From Streptomyces hundungensis (lineage in GTDB: Bacteria > Actinomycetota > Actinomycetes > Streptomycetales > Streptomycetaceae), in the NCBI RefSeq assembly GCF_003627815.1, contig NZ_CP032698.1, forward strand, positions 2,480,001 through 2,544,000: 64,000 bases of DNA, written 5' to 3'. Below, piece by piece: positions 18,108-26,781 of this stretch. A program made the translations under genes and the position numbers. Below the pieces are notes generated by a model. The model saw nothing but the letters and a program-made list of their open reading frames with translations, was not told the origin of the DNA and did not search any database. Position 1 is the stretch's first letter, and the number at the start of each line of letters is the position of its first letter.

Positions 18108-19643
18108 CTATCGGTCCCCGAAGATCGTGCGGTGCCAGTCCTTCGCCGCGACCGCGCTGTTGTCGTACATCACGTGCTTGACCTGCGTGTACTCCTCGAA
18201 GGAGTACGCCGACATGTCCTTTCCGTAGCCGCTCGCCCGGTAGCCGCCGTGCGGCATCTCGCTGAGGATCGGGATGTGGTCGTTGACCCAGACGCAGCCC
18301 GCCTTGATCTCGCGGGTGGCCCGGCCGGTGCGGTACACGTCGCGGCTCCAGACGGAGGCGGCGAGGCCGTAGGGGGTGTCGTTGGCGAGGGCGAGGCCCT
18401 CGTCGTCGGTGTCGAAGGGCAGCACCACCAGGACCGGGCCGAAGATCTCGGCCTGGACGACCTCGCTGTCCTGGGCTGCGTCGGCGATGAGGGTGGGCCG
18501 GTAGTAGGCGCCCCTGCCCTCGGGGGCCTCGCCGCCGGTGACGATCCGCGCGTAGGCGCGGGCCCGCTCCACGAAGGCGGCGACACGGTCGCGGTGGGCG
18601 TACGAGATCAGCGGGCCGAGGTCGGTGTCCTCGCGGAACGGGTCGCCGAGGCGGACGGTCTCCATCAGGGCGGCGACCTGCTCGACGAACGCCTCGTACA
18701 GCGGGCGCTGGACGTAGGCGCGGGTGGCGGCGGTGCAGTCCTGGCCGGTGTTGATGAGGGAGGCGGCGACCGCGCCGTGCACGGCGGCCGTGAGGTCGGC
18801 GTCGTCGAAGACCAGGAAGGGGGCCTTGCCGCCGAGCTCCAGATGGAGCCGCTTGACGGTCCGCGTGGCGATCTCGGCGACCCGCTTGCCAATGCCGGTG
18901 GAGCCGGTGAAGGACGTCATCACGACGTCCGGGTGCCCGACCAGGTGCTCGCCCGCGTCCTTTCCGGCACCCGAGACGATGTTGACGACCCCGTCCGGGA
19001 TGCCGGCCTCGGTGGCGGCCTGGGCGAACAGGAGCGAGGTGAGCGGGGTGGTCTCGGCGGGCTTGAGGACGATGGTGTTGCCCGCCGCGATCGCCGGGAG
19101 GATCTTCCAGGCGGCCATCTGGAGCGGGTAGTTCCAGGGCGCGATGGAGCCGATGACGCCGAGCGGTTCCCGGCGTACGTAGGAGGTGTGGTCGCCGGAG
19201 TACTCCCCCGCCGATTTGCCCTCCAGGTGCCGGGCCGCGCCCGCGAAGAAGGCCGTGTTGTCGATGGTGCCGGGCACGTCGAACTCCCGGCTCAGCTTGA
19301 TCGGCTTGCCGCACTGGAGGGACTCGGCCCGGGCGAACTCCTCGGCGCGCTCCGCGAGGACGCCCGCGAGCCGGTGCAGGGCCTCGGAGCGCTCGCCGGG
19401 GGTGGCGCCGGACCAGCCGGGGAAGGCCTCCTTGGCCGCGGCGACCGCGGCGTCGACGTCCGCGGGGCCCGCGAGCTCGTAGGTGTGGACCGTGTCGCCG
19501 GTCGCCGGGTCGACGATCTCCTGGTGGCGCCCGGAGGTGCCCGGGCGCAGCCGCCCGCCGATGTACTGGGCGCCCGCCGCGAAGCGGTCCTGCGCCGGGA
19601 AGCGGTCCTCTACGGGGAAGCGATTGCCGGTGTCGGTGTCCAT
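18108..19643 (-). CDS. Aldehyde dehydrogenase, gamma-aminobutyraldehyde type
   Basis: A 511-residue aldehyde dehydrogenase from the ATG at 19643. Catalytic residues are E269 (LELGGK) and C303 (NTGQDCTAATR); APWNYPLQMAAWK and SFTGSTGIGK complete the active site. The GQDCTAATR motif and the sequence around WNYP are typical of 4-aminobutyraldehyde/betaine-aldehyde dehydrogenases. It would oxidise the aminoaldehyde from putrescine to GABA. The first 20 residues repeat the pattern RFPxxDRF three times, an odd N-terminal extension. It leads the potD-potA-potB-potC operon. The start is less certain because no strong ribosome-binding site precedes it. Confidence 0.88.
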   Translation of the reverse strand: MDTDTGNRFPVEDRFPAQDRFAAGAQYIGGRLRPGTSGRHQEIVDPATGDTVHTYELAGPADVDAAVAAAKEAFPGWSGATPGERSEALHRLAGVLAERAEEFARAESLQCGKPIKLSREFDVPGTIDNTAFFAGAARHLEGKSAGEYSGDHTSYVRREPLGVIGSIAPWNYPLQMAAWKILPAIAAGNTIVLKPAETTPLTSLLFAQAATEAGIPDGVVNIVSGAGKDAGEHLVGHPDVVMTSFTGSTGIGKRVAEIATRTVKRLHLELGGKAPFLVFDDADLTAAVHGAVAASLINTGQDCTAATRAYVQRPLYEAFVEQVAALMETVRLGDPFREDTDLGPLISYAHRDRVAAFVERARAYARIVTGGEAPEGRGAYYRPTLIADAAQDSEVVQAEIFGPVLVVLPFDTDDEGLALANDTPYGLAASVWSRDVYRTGRATREIKAGCVWVNDHIPILSEMPHGGYRASGYGKDMSAYSFEEYTQVKHVMYDNSAVAAKDWHRTIFGDR

Positions 19644-19824
19644 GTCGCCCACGTTCTTCGTAGCTCCAGCTCGATTTGAGTGCCGATCCTGACAGAGGTA
19701 CATCCGGCCAACAAGTGATTCCGTTGTTGCCTTTTGGTTACGCGACGGAATCTGTCGACCATGTGTCGCGTCACGGCCCACCTGGCCCGACGGAGTGTCA
19801 GTGGCGCGTGCCAGACTCGCGTGC

Positions 19825-20388
19825 ATGACGGGGATCACGGGGGACCGCGCGCCACTGGACGAGCTGATCGCGCAGGTCACGAACGGTACGCGGATCAAGT
19901 TCCTGCACTTCTGGGGACACACGCCGCGGCGGGACGGGTCGCTCGGCCCGAGTTGCTTCAGTCAGTGGTGGCCCTCGCCGTTCACCGTGGACGACGTCGA
20001 GTACGCGACGGCCGAGCACTGGATGATGGCGTCCAAGGCGCGCCTGTTCGGGGACGCCGAGGCGGAGCGGGCGGCGCTCACGGCGGCGAACCCGGCGCTC
20101 GCGAAAAAGGCGGGCCGCATGGTCCGCGGCTTCGACGAGGCGGCGTGGCGGCGGGAGCGGTACGGCATCGTCCTGGCCGGCAGCCTGCACAAGTTCGGCG
20201 AGGACGAGGCGCTGCGGGACTACCTGCTCGCCACCGGGGACCGGGTGCTCGTCGAGGCGAGCCCGCTGGACCGCATATGGGGCATCGGCCTGGCGGCGGA
20301 CGCCCCGGAGGCCGAGGATCCCAGGCGGTGGCGGGGCCTCAACCTGCTGGGCTTCGCCCTGACCGAGGCCCGCGAGCGACTGCGCTGA
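19825..20388 (+). CDS. NADAR family protein (ADP-ribose-linked N-glycosidase-like)
   Basis: A 187-residue protein starting at the ATG at 19825. The family motifs are visible: FLHFWGHTP near the N-terminus, SCFSQWWPSPFTVDDVEYATAEHWMMASKA, FGD.E, and the C-terminal GLNLLGFALTEARERL. NADAR (YbiA-like) enzymes hydrolyse N-glycosidic bonds in riboflavin intermediates, and some remove ADP-ribose from DNA opposite DarT toxins. No DarT gene is adjacent, so the housekeeping-type activity is as likely. It is divergent from the aldehyde dehydrogenase gene and stands alone between the two polyamine modules. Confidence 0.86.
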   Translation: MTGITGDRAPLDELIAQVTNGTRIKFLHFWGHTPRRDGSLGPSCFSQWWPSPFTVDDVEYATAEHWMMASKARLFGDAEAERAALTAANPALAKKAGRMVRGFDEAAWRRERYGIVLAGSLHKFGEDEALRDYLLATGDRVLVEASPLDRIWGIGLAADAPEAEDPRRWRGLNLLGFALTEARERLR

Positions 20389-20488
20389 CCGGGACCGGCT
20401 CCGTCCCGGCGGAGGAGCCCGGTGTACGGGCCCCTTGCCGGGACGGAGTGCGGTGCGGCGGCTCAGCGGTGGGTCGGGAGGCTGCTTC

Positions 20489-21214
20489 TCAGCGGGCCGA
20501 GTGGCTCAGCGACAGGGAGTCCGAGTAGTCGTAGTCGTCACTGCTGGAGTGCGAGGGCGCGTTGACCACGATCACGATCATGAGCACGAGGATCACGGCG
20601 CCGATGACTATGCCGACGATGCCCATGATGATGCCCGCCAGGGCCTGGCCCCGGTTGTTGGCCTCACCGCGGGCGACCCGGCCCTTGCCGAGGAACCCGA
20701 AGATCAGCGCGAGCGCGCCGAGGACGATGCCGCCGATACCCCAGGTGCAGATCATCGCCACACAGGCGACGATGCCGAGCACCATCGAGGCGGTGCCGAA
20801 CCCGTTCTGCGGTGGGGTCCCCCCGGTCCAGCCCTGGTAGCCGTAGCCGCCCTGCTGGTTCGGGTACGCGGGGTAGCCCTGGGCGGGCTGCTGCGGGTAG
20901 GCGGGGTAGCCGTAACTTCCGGGCGCCGCCTGGCCGGTCGCGGGCGGCGGGATCGGGGCGCCGAAACCGGGAGCAGGCTGCGTGCCCGGAGCCGGCTGCG
21001 CGGGCGCACCCTGGTAGGGGCCCTGCGCCGGGGCGCCGCCGGGGGCTCCCGCGGGCGGGGCGCCGTTGGGGCCCGTGCCGGGAGCGCCGGGCATCGCGAT
21101 GACCGTCTGCTGGTCGTGCACCGGCGGCTTGTCCAGCGGGACCTTGTGCTCCGGCGGAGCCCAGGGGTCGCGGGACTCCGGGCCTCCCGACGGCTGCTGC
21201 GTGTTGTCTGACAT
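20489..21214 (-). CDS. DUF4190 membrane protein with Pro/Gly-rich cytoplasmic domain
   Basis: A 241-residue protein starting at the ATG at 21214 after GGGGGAGG. The first 130 residues are Pro-, Gly-, Gln- and Tyr-rich (repeats of YPxxPQQ and QGYPAYP). Two membrane spans follow at about 142-172 and 187-220, matching DUF4190, with a Ser/Asp/Tyr-rich tail. The family is common in actinobacteria; function is unknown. The low-complexity part is probably cytoplasmic and disordered. Confidence 0.82.
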   Translation of the reverse strand: MSDNTQQPSGGPESRDPWAPPEHKVPLDKPPVHDQQTVIAMPGAPGTGPNGAPPAGAPGGAPAQGPYQGAPAQPAPGTQPAPGFGAPIPPPATGQAAPGSYGYPAYPQQPAQGYPAYPNQQGGYGYQGWTGGTPPQNGFGTASMVLGIVACVAMICTWGIGGIVLGALALIFGFLGKGRVARGEANNRGQALAGIIMGIVGIVIGAVILVLMIVIVVNAPSHSSSDDYDYSDSLSLSHSAR

Positions 21215-21352
21215 GGGCCTCCCCCATCGTGGTTCCGTCATGCTACGGCCCCGGGTTCCGGGCGGGTCCGCCCGGCCTACCATGATCCCCGACCGGCGAA
21301 GGGCGCCCGACGCCGACCGCGAGGACCCTCGCGGCAGACCCCTGGAGGACCC

Positions 21353-22384
21353 ATGACCGATCTGCACCCCTTCATCGCGGGGCTGCCCAAGGCCGAGCTG
21401 CATGTGCACCACGTCGGCTCGGCCTCGCCGCGCATCGTGGCCGAACTGGCCGCCCGGCACGCGGATTCGAAGGTCCCCACCGACCCCGAGGCGCTCGCCG
21501 ACTACTTCACGTTCACGGACTTCGCGCACTTCATCGAGGTCTACCTCTCGGTGGTCGACCTGATCCGCACCCCGGAGGACGTGCGCCTGCTCACCTACGA
21601 GGTGGCCCGTGACATGGCCCGGCAGAACATCCGCTACGCCGAGCTGACCATCACGCCCTTCTCCTCCACCCGCCGGGGCATCGACGAGCGCGCCTTCATG
21701 GACGCGATCGAGGACGCCCGCCGGGCCGCCGAGACCGAGTTCGGCACGGTGCTGCGCTGGTGCTTCGACATTCCGGGCGAGGCGGGCCTGGAGGCCGCCG
21801 CCGAGACCGCCCGCCTCGCCACCGAGGACGGGGTGCGCCCCGAGGGCCTGGTCTCCTTCGGCCTGGGCGGCCCCGAGATCGGGGTGCCGCGCCCGCAGTT
21901 CGAGCCGTACTTCGACCGGGCCATCGCGGCCGGCCTCCACTCGGTGCCGCACTCGGGGGAGTCCACCGGCCCCCAGTCGATCTGGGACGCGCTGATCGAC
22001 CTGCGCGCCGAGCGCATCGGCCACGGCACCAGCGCCACACAGGACCCGGCGCTCCTGGCGCACCTCGCCGAGCACCGGATCGCCCTGGAGGTCTGCCCGA
22101 CGTCCAACCTGGCGACGCGGGTGGTGGCCAACCTGGACGAGCACCCCGTGAAGGAGATGGTGGCCGCGGGCGTCCTCGTGACCATCAACAGCGACGACCC
22201 GCCGATGTTCGGCAGCGACCTCAACAACGAGTACGCGGTGGCCGCCCGTCTGCTGGACCTCGACGAGCGGGGCGTGGCGGATCTCGCCAAGAACGCGGTC
22301 GAGGCGTCCTTCCTCGACCCGGCGGGCAAGACGAAGCTCGCGGGCGAGATCGACGACTACACCACGAAGTGGCTCGCCCGCTGA
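21353..22384 (+). CDS. Adenosine deaminase family protein
   Basis: A 343-residue amidohydrolase, ATG at 21353 after GGAGG. Zinc and catalytic motifs are in order: HVH in ELHVHHVGS (about 16-23), HSGE (about 200), IGHGTSA (about 224) and NSDDPPMF (about 282-289), with CPTSN between. The first motif reads HVHHVG where most adenosine deaminases have HLHLEG or HVHLDG: the metal-binding HxH is kept but the following acidic residue is missing, so the substrate may be another purine or adenine derivative. It is monocistronic with its own upstream region shared with the divergent DUF4190 gene. Confidence 0.86.
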   Translation: MTDLHPFIAGLPKAELHVHHVGSASPRIVAELAARHADSKVPTDPEALADYFTFTDFAHFIEVYLSVVDLIRTPEDVRLLTYEVARDMARQNIRYAELTITPFSSTRRGIDERAFMDAIEDARRAAETEFGTVLRWCFDIPGEAGLEAAAETARLATEDGVRPEGLVSFGLGGPEIGVPRPQFEPYFDRAIAAGLHSVPHSGESTGPQSIWDALIDLRAERIGHGTSATQDPALLAHLAEHRIALEVCPTSNLATRVVANLDEHPVKEMVAAGVLVTINSDDPPMFGSDLNNEYAVAARLLDLDERGVADLAKNAVEASFLDPAGKTKLAGEIDDYTTKWLAR

Positions 22385-22496
22385 GAACCCGCCCGCGACC
22401 AGCAGGGCCAGGGCACGCGACCAGCGGGGCCTGGGCACGAGGCCCCCGCCCCGCCGCCGGCTGGCCGCACCCGTCACGGCTACGCACAATGACCCC

Positions 22497-23183
22497 ATGC
22501 GCACCGTGACAGTCGTGGCCCACCGCGGCGACCCGTACCGCGTCCGTGAGAACACGCTCCCCTCCATCGCCTCGGCCCTGGAGCGGGGCGCGGACGCGGT
22601 CGAGATCGATGTCCGCACGACCCGGGACGGCGTGCCCGTCCTGTTGCACGACGAGACCCTGAAACGGCTGTGGGACTTCGACCGCCCGGTGTCCGAGCTG
22701 CCGTACGCGGAGGTGCGCGAGGTGACCGGCGGCGGGGTGCCCACGCTGCGCCAGGCGCTGATGGCGGTCGGCGCGCACCGGGTGCTGCTCGACCTGCCGG
22801 GCGCCACCGAGGAGGCGGTGCGCGCGGTGGTGGGCACGGTCCGCGAGTGCGGGGCCGGTGAGCGGGTGTACTACTGCGCGGGGCCGGTCAACGCGCTGCG
22901 GCTGCGTGCCGCGGACCCGGGCGCCGAGCTCGCCCTGAACTGGACGAAGCCCTCGCTGCCCAGGCCCTCGCTGGTCGACGCCATCAAGCCGCGCTGGCTC
23001 AACTACCGCTTCGCGCTGTTGAGTTCGGACCTGGTGGCGCACATCCACCGGGGCGGTCTGCTGGCCTCGGCCTGGACCGCCGACACCGCGCGCACCCAGC
23101 GCCGCCTCGTCGGCTACGGCGTGGACTCGATCACCACCAACCGGCTGGACGCCCTGCACAAGGTCCTGGCCGGGCGGCGGTAG
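22497..23183 (+). CDS. Glycerophosphodiester phosphodiesterase family protein
   Basis: A 228-residue GDPD protein. The catalytic signature is at the N-terminus: VVAHRGDPYRVRENTLPSI and, 35 residues on, GADAVEIDVRTTRDGVPVLLHDETL, giving the HRG, ENT and E-x-D metal-binding set with a second His in LLHDE. It would hydrolyse glycerophosphodiesters to sn-glycerol 3-phosphate and an alcohol. No signal peptide is present, so the enzyme is predicted to be cytoplasmic. It ends 15 bases from a convergent membrane-protein gene. Confidence 0.9.
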   Translation: MRTVTVVAHRGDPYRVRENTLPSIASALERGADAVEIDVRTTRDGVPVLLHDETLKRLWDFDRPVSELPYAEVREVTGGGVPTLRQALMAVGAHRVLLDLPGATEEAVRAVVGTVRECGAGERVYYCAGPVNALRLRAADPGAELALNWTKPSLPRPSLVDAIKPRWLNYRFALLSSDLVAHIHRGGLLASAWTADTARTQRRLVGYGVDSITTNRLDALHKVLAGRR

Positions 23184-23198
23184 GGGTGACCGGGCTCC

Positions 23199-23729
23199 TC
23201 ACGACGGAACCGGCACCGCCGCGGGAGCCCACTGCCCCACCATCGCCTCCAGGGCCTTGATCTTGCGCCGCACCACATACAGCGGGATCACCCCGAACAC
23301 CCCGAAGGACATGTCGATCACCGACCACCAGAAGGGAATGCCCCGGACCGGCCCGCAGATCAGCGCGAGCGGGATCACTCCCGCGCAGGCGATCATCCCG
23401 AACTCGACGACCCACACGTTGCGTACGGGATCGCGCGCCACCCCGTAGAAGGCGACGGCGATCACGAGGTGCGCGAAGGCGAGCCAGTCCGTCCCGTACA
23501 GCAGGAACGGATACTCGGTGTCGGCGGAGTCGAGCCCCGCCCGCACCCGGTCGATCCACCCGCTCAGCCCCGGCAGCCACTCCCCCACCGGGGTGTGCCG
23601 CAACAGGGACTGCGTCCAGCGCAGTTCATGGACCAGGGGGAAGGCCGTGAGCCCGCTCAACACGAGACAGACGACGAACACGACCAGCCACACGCGTATA
23701 CGCCTCAACAGGGCGCTTCGCTCGCTCAT
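23199..23729 (-). CDS. Conserved membrane protein of unknown function
   Basis: A 176-residue protein with four predicted membrane spans: about 10-30, 78-98, 106-126 and 132-150, and a long external loop after the first span containing WTQSLLRHTPVGEWLPGLSGWIDRVRAGL. The last cytoplasmic part has KIKALEAMVGQW. The shape resembles small uncharacterised integral proteins common in actinobacteria. No catalytic motif is seen. It is convergent with the GDPD gene. Confidence 0.75.
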   Translation of the reverse strand: MSERSALLRRIRVWLVVFVVCLVLSGLTAFPLVHELRWTQSLLRHTPVGEWLPGLSGWIDRVRAGLDSADTEYPFLLYGTDWLAFAHLVIAVAFYGVARDPVRNVWVVEFGMIACAGVIPLALICGPVRGIPFWWSVIDMSFGVFGVIPLYVVRRKIKALEAMVGQWAPAAVPVPS

Positions 23730-23788
23730 ACCCGCAGCGTACGCCCTGCTTGAACGCGTTCAAAACCGCCCTCCTCCCCCAACTCCCC

Positions 23789-24982
23789 CTACAGCCCCAC
23801 GATCGCGTTCCAGCGCTTGGCGAACTCCGTGCGTTCCTCGGAGGTGATGTCCCGGGCGATGGCGAGACGCTTGCGCATCGTGTCGTCGGGGAAGATCAGG
23901 GGGTCCTCCGCCAGTTCGGCCTCGTCCTTGTCCTTGGAGGAGGCCAGCACCTCGCGGGCGGCCGGGACCGGGCAGACGTAGTTGACCGACGCGGCCAGTT
24001 CGGCCGCGACCTCGGGGTCGTAGTAGTAGTCGATCAGAGCCTCCGCGTTCGCCTTGTGGTGGGCCAGGTTGGGGATCATCATCGACTCCGCCCAGAGCTC
24101 CGCGCCCTCCTCGGGCACCACGAACTCGATGTCGGGGTTGTCCGCCTTCAGCTGGAACACATCGCCGCTGTAGGCCTGACAGGCCAGCACGTCGCCCTTG
24201 TTGAGGTCGCTGGTGTAGTCGTTGCCGGTGAAGCGCCGGATCTGCCGGTTCGCCACCTGCTTCTCGACCTGGTCGCACATCCGGTGGAAGTCGTCGGCGG
24301 TCCACTTCGTGATGTCGACGCCGTTGCCCTGCATGAGGAGGGCGAAGGACTCGTCCAGGCCGGAGAAGAGGGTCACCTTGCCCGCGAGCGAGCGGTCCCA
24401 CAGATCGCTGACGTGCCGCAGCTCGCGTCCGAGCTTCTTCCTGTTGTACGCGATGCCGGTGATGCCGGACTGCCACGGGACGCTGTGCAGGCGCCCGTTG
24501 TCGAAGGCGGGGGTGCGCAGTTGGGGGTCGAGGTAGCGGGTGACGTTGGGCTGCTTGGCGCGGTCCATCTCCTGGACCCAGCCCAGCCGCACGAAGCGGG
24601 CCGCCATCCAGTCGCTGATCACCATCAGGTCCCGGCCGGTCTCCTGATGGTTCATCAGGGCCGGGCTGATCTTCCCGAAGAACTCGTCGTTGTCGTTGAT
24701 CTCCTCGGTGTACGTGACGGAGATCCCGGTGGTCTTGGTGAAGGCGTCCAGGGTGGGCCGCTTGCCGGCGTCGTCGTCCACGTCTATGTAGAGCGGCCAG
24801 TTGGCGAAGGTGAGGGACCGCTCGTCGGCCGAGCGGTCGCGCCCGGCCCGCTCGCCCGGCGCCACATACGCCGCGGGGACCCCGCAGCCGGCCAGAGCCG
24901 TCAGCGCGGCGCCGCCGCCGAGGGCGCGCAGCAGGCTGCGGCGGGAGAAGGGAGTGCTGGCGCGGGGCGCGGTCGGTGGCAT
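23789..24982 (-). CDS. Polyamine substrate-binding lipoprotein, second PotD-like paralogue
   Basis: From the ATG at 24982 the protein has 397 residues and opens with a compact Tat lipoprotein signal, FSRRSLLRALGGGAALTALAGC. A GTG at 25090 would add 36 residues and is less likely because the twin-arginine motif would lie far from the N-terminus. The mature part shares FTGNDYT.DL.KGD, ADNPDI and IDYYY with PotD at 16779, so the two are paralogues. No ATPase or permease gene is beside it, so it may feed the transporter encoded at 13776-16650. It is downstream of an aldehyde dehydrogenase gene, the same order as the first copy. Confidence 0.88.
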   Translation of the reverse strand: MPPTAPRASTPFSRRSLLRALGGGAALTALAGCGVPAAYVAPGERAGRDRSADERSLTFANWPLYIDVDDDAGKRPTLDAFTKTTGISVTYTEEINDNDEFFGKISPALMNHQETGRDLMVISDWMAARFVRLGWVQEMDRAKQPNVTRYLDPQLRTPAFDNGRLHSVPWQSGITGIAYNRKKLGRELRHVSDLWDRSLAGKVTLFSGLDESFALLMQGNGVDITKWTADDFHRMCDQVEKQVANRQIRRFTGNDYTSDLNKGDVLACQAYSGDVFQLKADNPDIEFVVPEEGAELWAESMMIPNLAHHKANAEALIDYYYDPEVAAELAASVNYVCPVPAAREVLASSKDKDEAELAEDPLIFPDDTMRKRLAIARDITSEERTEFAKRWNAIVGL

Positions 24983-25164
24983 TCCCGCAGGATGCCCGCC
25001 CGCGCCCGCCCGCTTCAATGGACGCTGCGTCCAGCCCTGCGCCCCAGGCCTGACACCCTGTCGGGGCAGGCGGGTCAGCGTATCCGTCACGCCGGTCGGG
25101 GGACGGCAGCGAAAAGGGGCGGGGGATCAACTCCCCCGCCCCTGCGCGTCGTTCAGACCGTGGC

Positions 25165-26604
25165 TCAGCCCTCGATGGACGTCATCACGTGCTTGATGCG
25201 GGTGTAGTCCTCGAAGCCGTAGGCCGAGAGGTCCTTGCCGTAGCCGGACTTCTTGAAGCCACCGTGCGGCATCTCGGCGACCAGCGGGATGTGGGTGTTG
25301 ATCCACACACAGCCGAAGTCGAGGTTCTTGGACATCCGCATGGCGCGCGCGTGGTCCTTGGTCCACACCGAGGAGGCGAGCGCGTACTCGACGCCGTTGG
25401 CGTACTCCAGGGCCTGGGCCTCGTCGGTGAAGGACTGGACGGTGATGACCGGCCCGAACACCTCGTTCTGGATGATCTCGTCGTCCTGCTTCAGACCGGA
25501 GACGACGGTCGGGGCGTAGAAGTAGCCCTGGTCGCCGACCCGGTGGCCACCCGCCTCGACCTTGGCGTGCGCGGGGAGGCGCTCGATGAAGCCGGTGACC
25601 TGCTTGAGCTGGTTGGCGTTGTTGAGCGGGCCGTACAGCACGTCCGCGTCGTCCGGCTGCCCGGTCTTGGTGTCGGCGGCGGCCTTGGCGAGCGCGGTCA
25701 CGAACTCGTCGTGGATCGACTCGTGCACCAGCACACGGGTGGCGGCGGTGCAGTCCTGGCCGGCGTTGAAGTAGCCGGCGACCGCGATGTCCTCGACGGC
25801 CTTGGCGAGGTCGGCGTCCTCGAAGACGACGACCGGGGCCTTGCCGCCGAGCTCCAGGTGGACGCGCTTGACGTCCTTGGAGGCGGACTCGGCGACCTGC
25901 ATGCCGGCCCGTACCGAACCGGTGATGGAGGCCATCGCCGGCGTCTTGTGCTCGACCATCGCGCGGCCGGTGTCGCGGTCGCCGCAGACGACGTTGAAGA
26001 CGCCCTTGGGGACGATTGCGCCGATGATCTCGGCGATCAGGACGGTCGAGGCGGGGGTGGTGTCCGAGGGCTTGAGGACGACGGTGTTGCCCGCGGCGAG
26101 CGCCGGGGCGAACTTCCACACGGCCATCATCATCGGGTAGTTCCACGGCGCGACCTGGGCGCAGACGCCGACCGGCTCGCGGCGCACGATCGAGGTCAGA
26201 CCCTCCATGTACTCGCCGGCGCTGCGGCCTTCGAGCAGCCGGGCCGCGCCCGCGAAGAAGCGGATCTGGTCCACCATCGGCGGCACCTCTTCGGTGCGGG
26301 TGAGCTCGATCGGCTTGCCGGTGTTCTCCGACTCGGCGGCGATCAGCTCCTCCGCGCGCTCCTCGAAGGCGTCCGCGATCTTGAGCAGCACGCGCTGGCG
26401 CTCGGCCGGGGTGCTGTCGCGCCAGGCGGGGAACGCCGCGGCGGCCGCGGCCATGGCGGCGTCGACGTCCTCCTGGCCGGAGAGCGGCGAGGTCGCGTAC
26501 GCCTGGCCTGTGGCCGGGTTGACCACCTCGATGGTCCGCCCGTCGGCAGCATCGCGGAACTCTCCGTCGATGTAGTTGCGCAAACGACGCAGTTCGGTGG
26601 TCAC
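25165..26604 (-). CDS. Aldehyde dehydrogenase, gamma-aminobutyraldehyde type, second paralogue
   Basis: A 479-residue aldehyde dehydrogenase. I chose the GTG at 26604 (TTELRRLRNYIDGEF), with GGGAGG ten bases upstream; the frame continues to 26697 without such a site. E251 (LELGGK) and C285 (NAGQDCTAATR) are the catalytic pair, and APWNYPMMMAVWKFAPA matches the first paralogue. It should oxidise aminoaldehydes from polyamine transamination. It is transcribed away from the Lrp/AsnC regulator gene, which probably controls it, and precedes the second PotD. Confidence 0.9.
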   Translation of the reverse strand: MTTELRRLRNYIDGEFRDAADGRTIEVVNPATGQAYATSPLSGQEDVDAAMAAAAAAFPAWRDSTPAERQRVLLKIADAFEERAEELIAAESENTGKPIELTRTEEVPPMVDQIRFFAGAARLLEGRSAGEYMEGLTSIVRREPVGVCAQVAPWNYPMMMAVWKFAPALAAGNTVVLKPSDTTPASTVLIAEIIGAIVPKGVFNVVCGDRDTGRAMVEHKTPAMASITGSVRAGMQVAESASKDVKRVHLELGGKAPVVVFEDADLAKAVEDIAVAGYFNAGQDCTAATRVLVHESIHDEFVTALAKAAADTKTGQPDDADVLYGPLNNANQLKQVTGFIERLPAHAKVEAGGHRVGDQGYFYAPTVVSGLKQDDEIIQNEVFGPVITVQSFTDEAQALEYANGVEYALASSVWTKDHARAMRMSKNLDFGCVWINTHIPLVAEMPHGGFKKSGYGKDLSAYGFEDYTRIKHVMTSIEG

Positions 26605-26781
26605 TTCGCTGGCCTCCCGGTCCGTTGTCCGATGGATGAGTCCGATGGGTGAGACAACCCACCCTAATCGCTCAGGTGACGCTTTCGACAGACCCAACGC
26701 CCTCGAACTTCGGATTCAGTTCCCTGGACGTCACGGAACAACGAATTTCATCGCTTTGGGGTTGCGGGACGGACGAGTCGC
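26605..26781. promoter_or_regulatory. Divergent promoter region between aldehyde dehydrogenase and Lrp/AsnC genes
   Basis: This 177-base gap must hold both promoters. It is locally A/T-richer than its surroundings (26705-26760) and contains the inverted repeat GTTCC-N11-GGAAC (26719-26739). Lrp/AsnC proteins usually bind such shared regions and repress themselves. No precise promoter could be assigned. Confidence 0.45.

Noticed and set aside
16851..19679. A 942-residue plus-strand open frame
   Set aside because: It is antisense to the PotD and aldehyde dehydrogenase genes, which have full catalytic motifs; its sequence is Val/Gly/Arg-rich repeats with no domain. High GC keeps antisense frames open.
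23789..25090. Start of the second PotD at the GTG at 25090
   Set aside because: It would place the twin-arginine signal more than 45 residues from the N-terminus; the ATG at 24982 gives a standard Tat lipoprotein signal. Not excluded.
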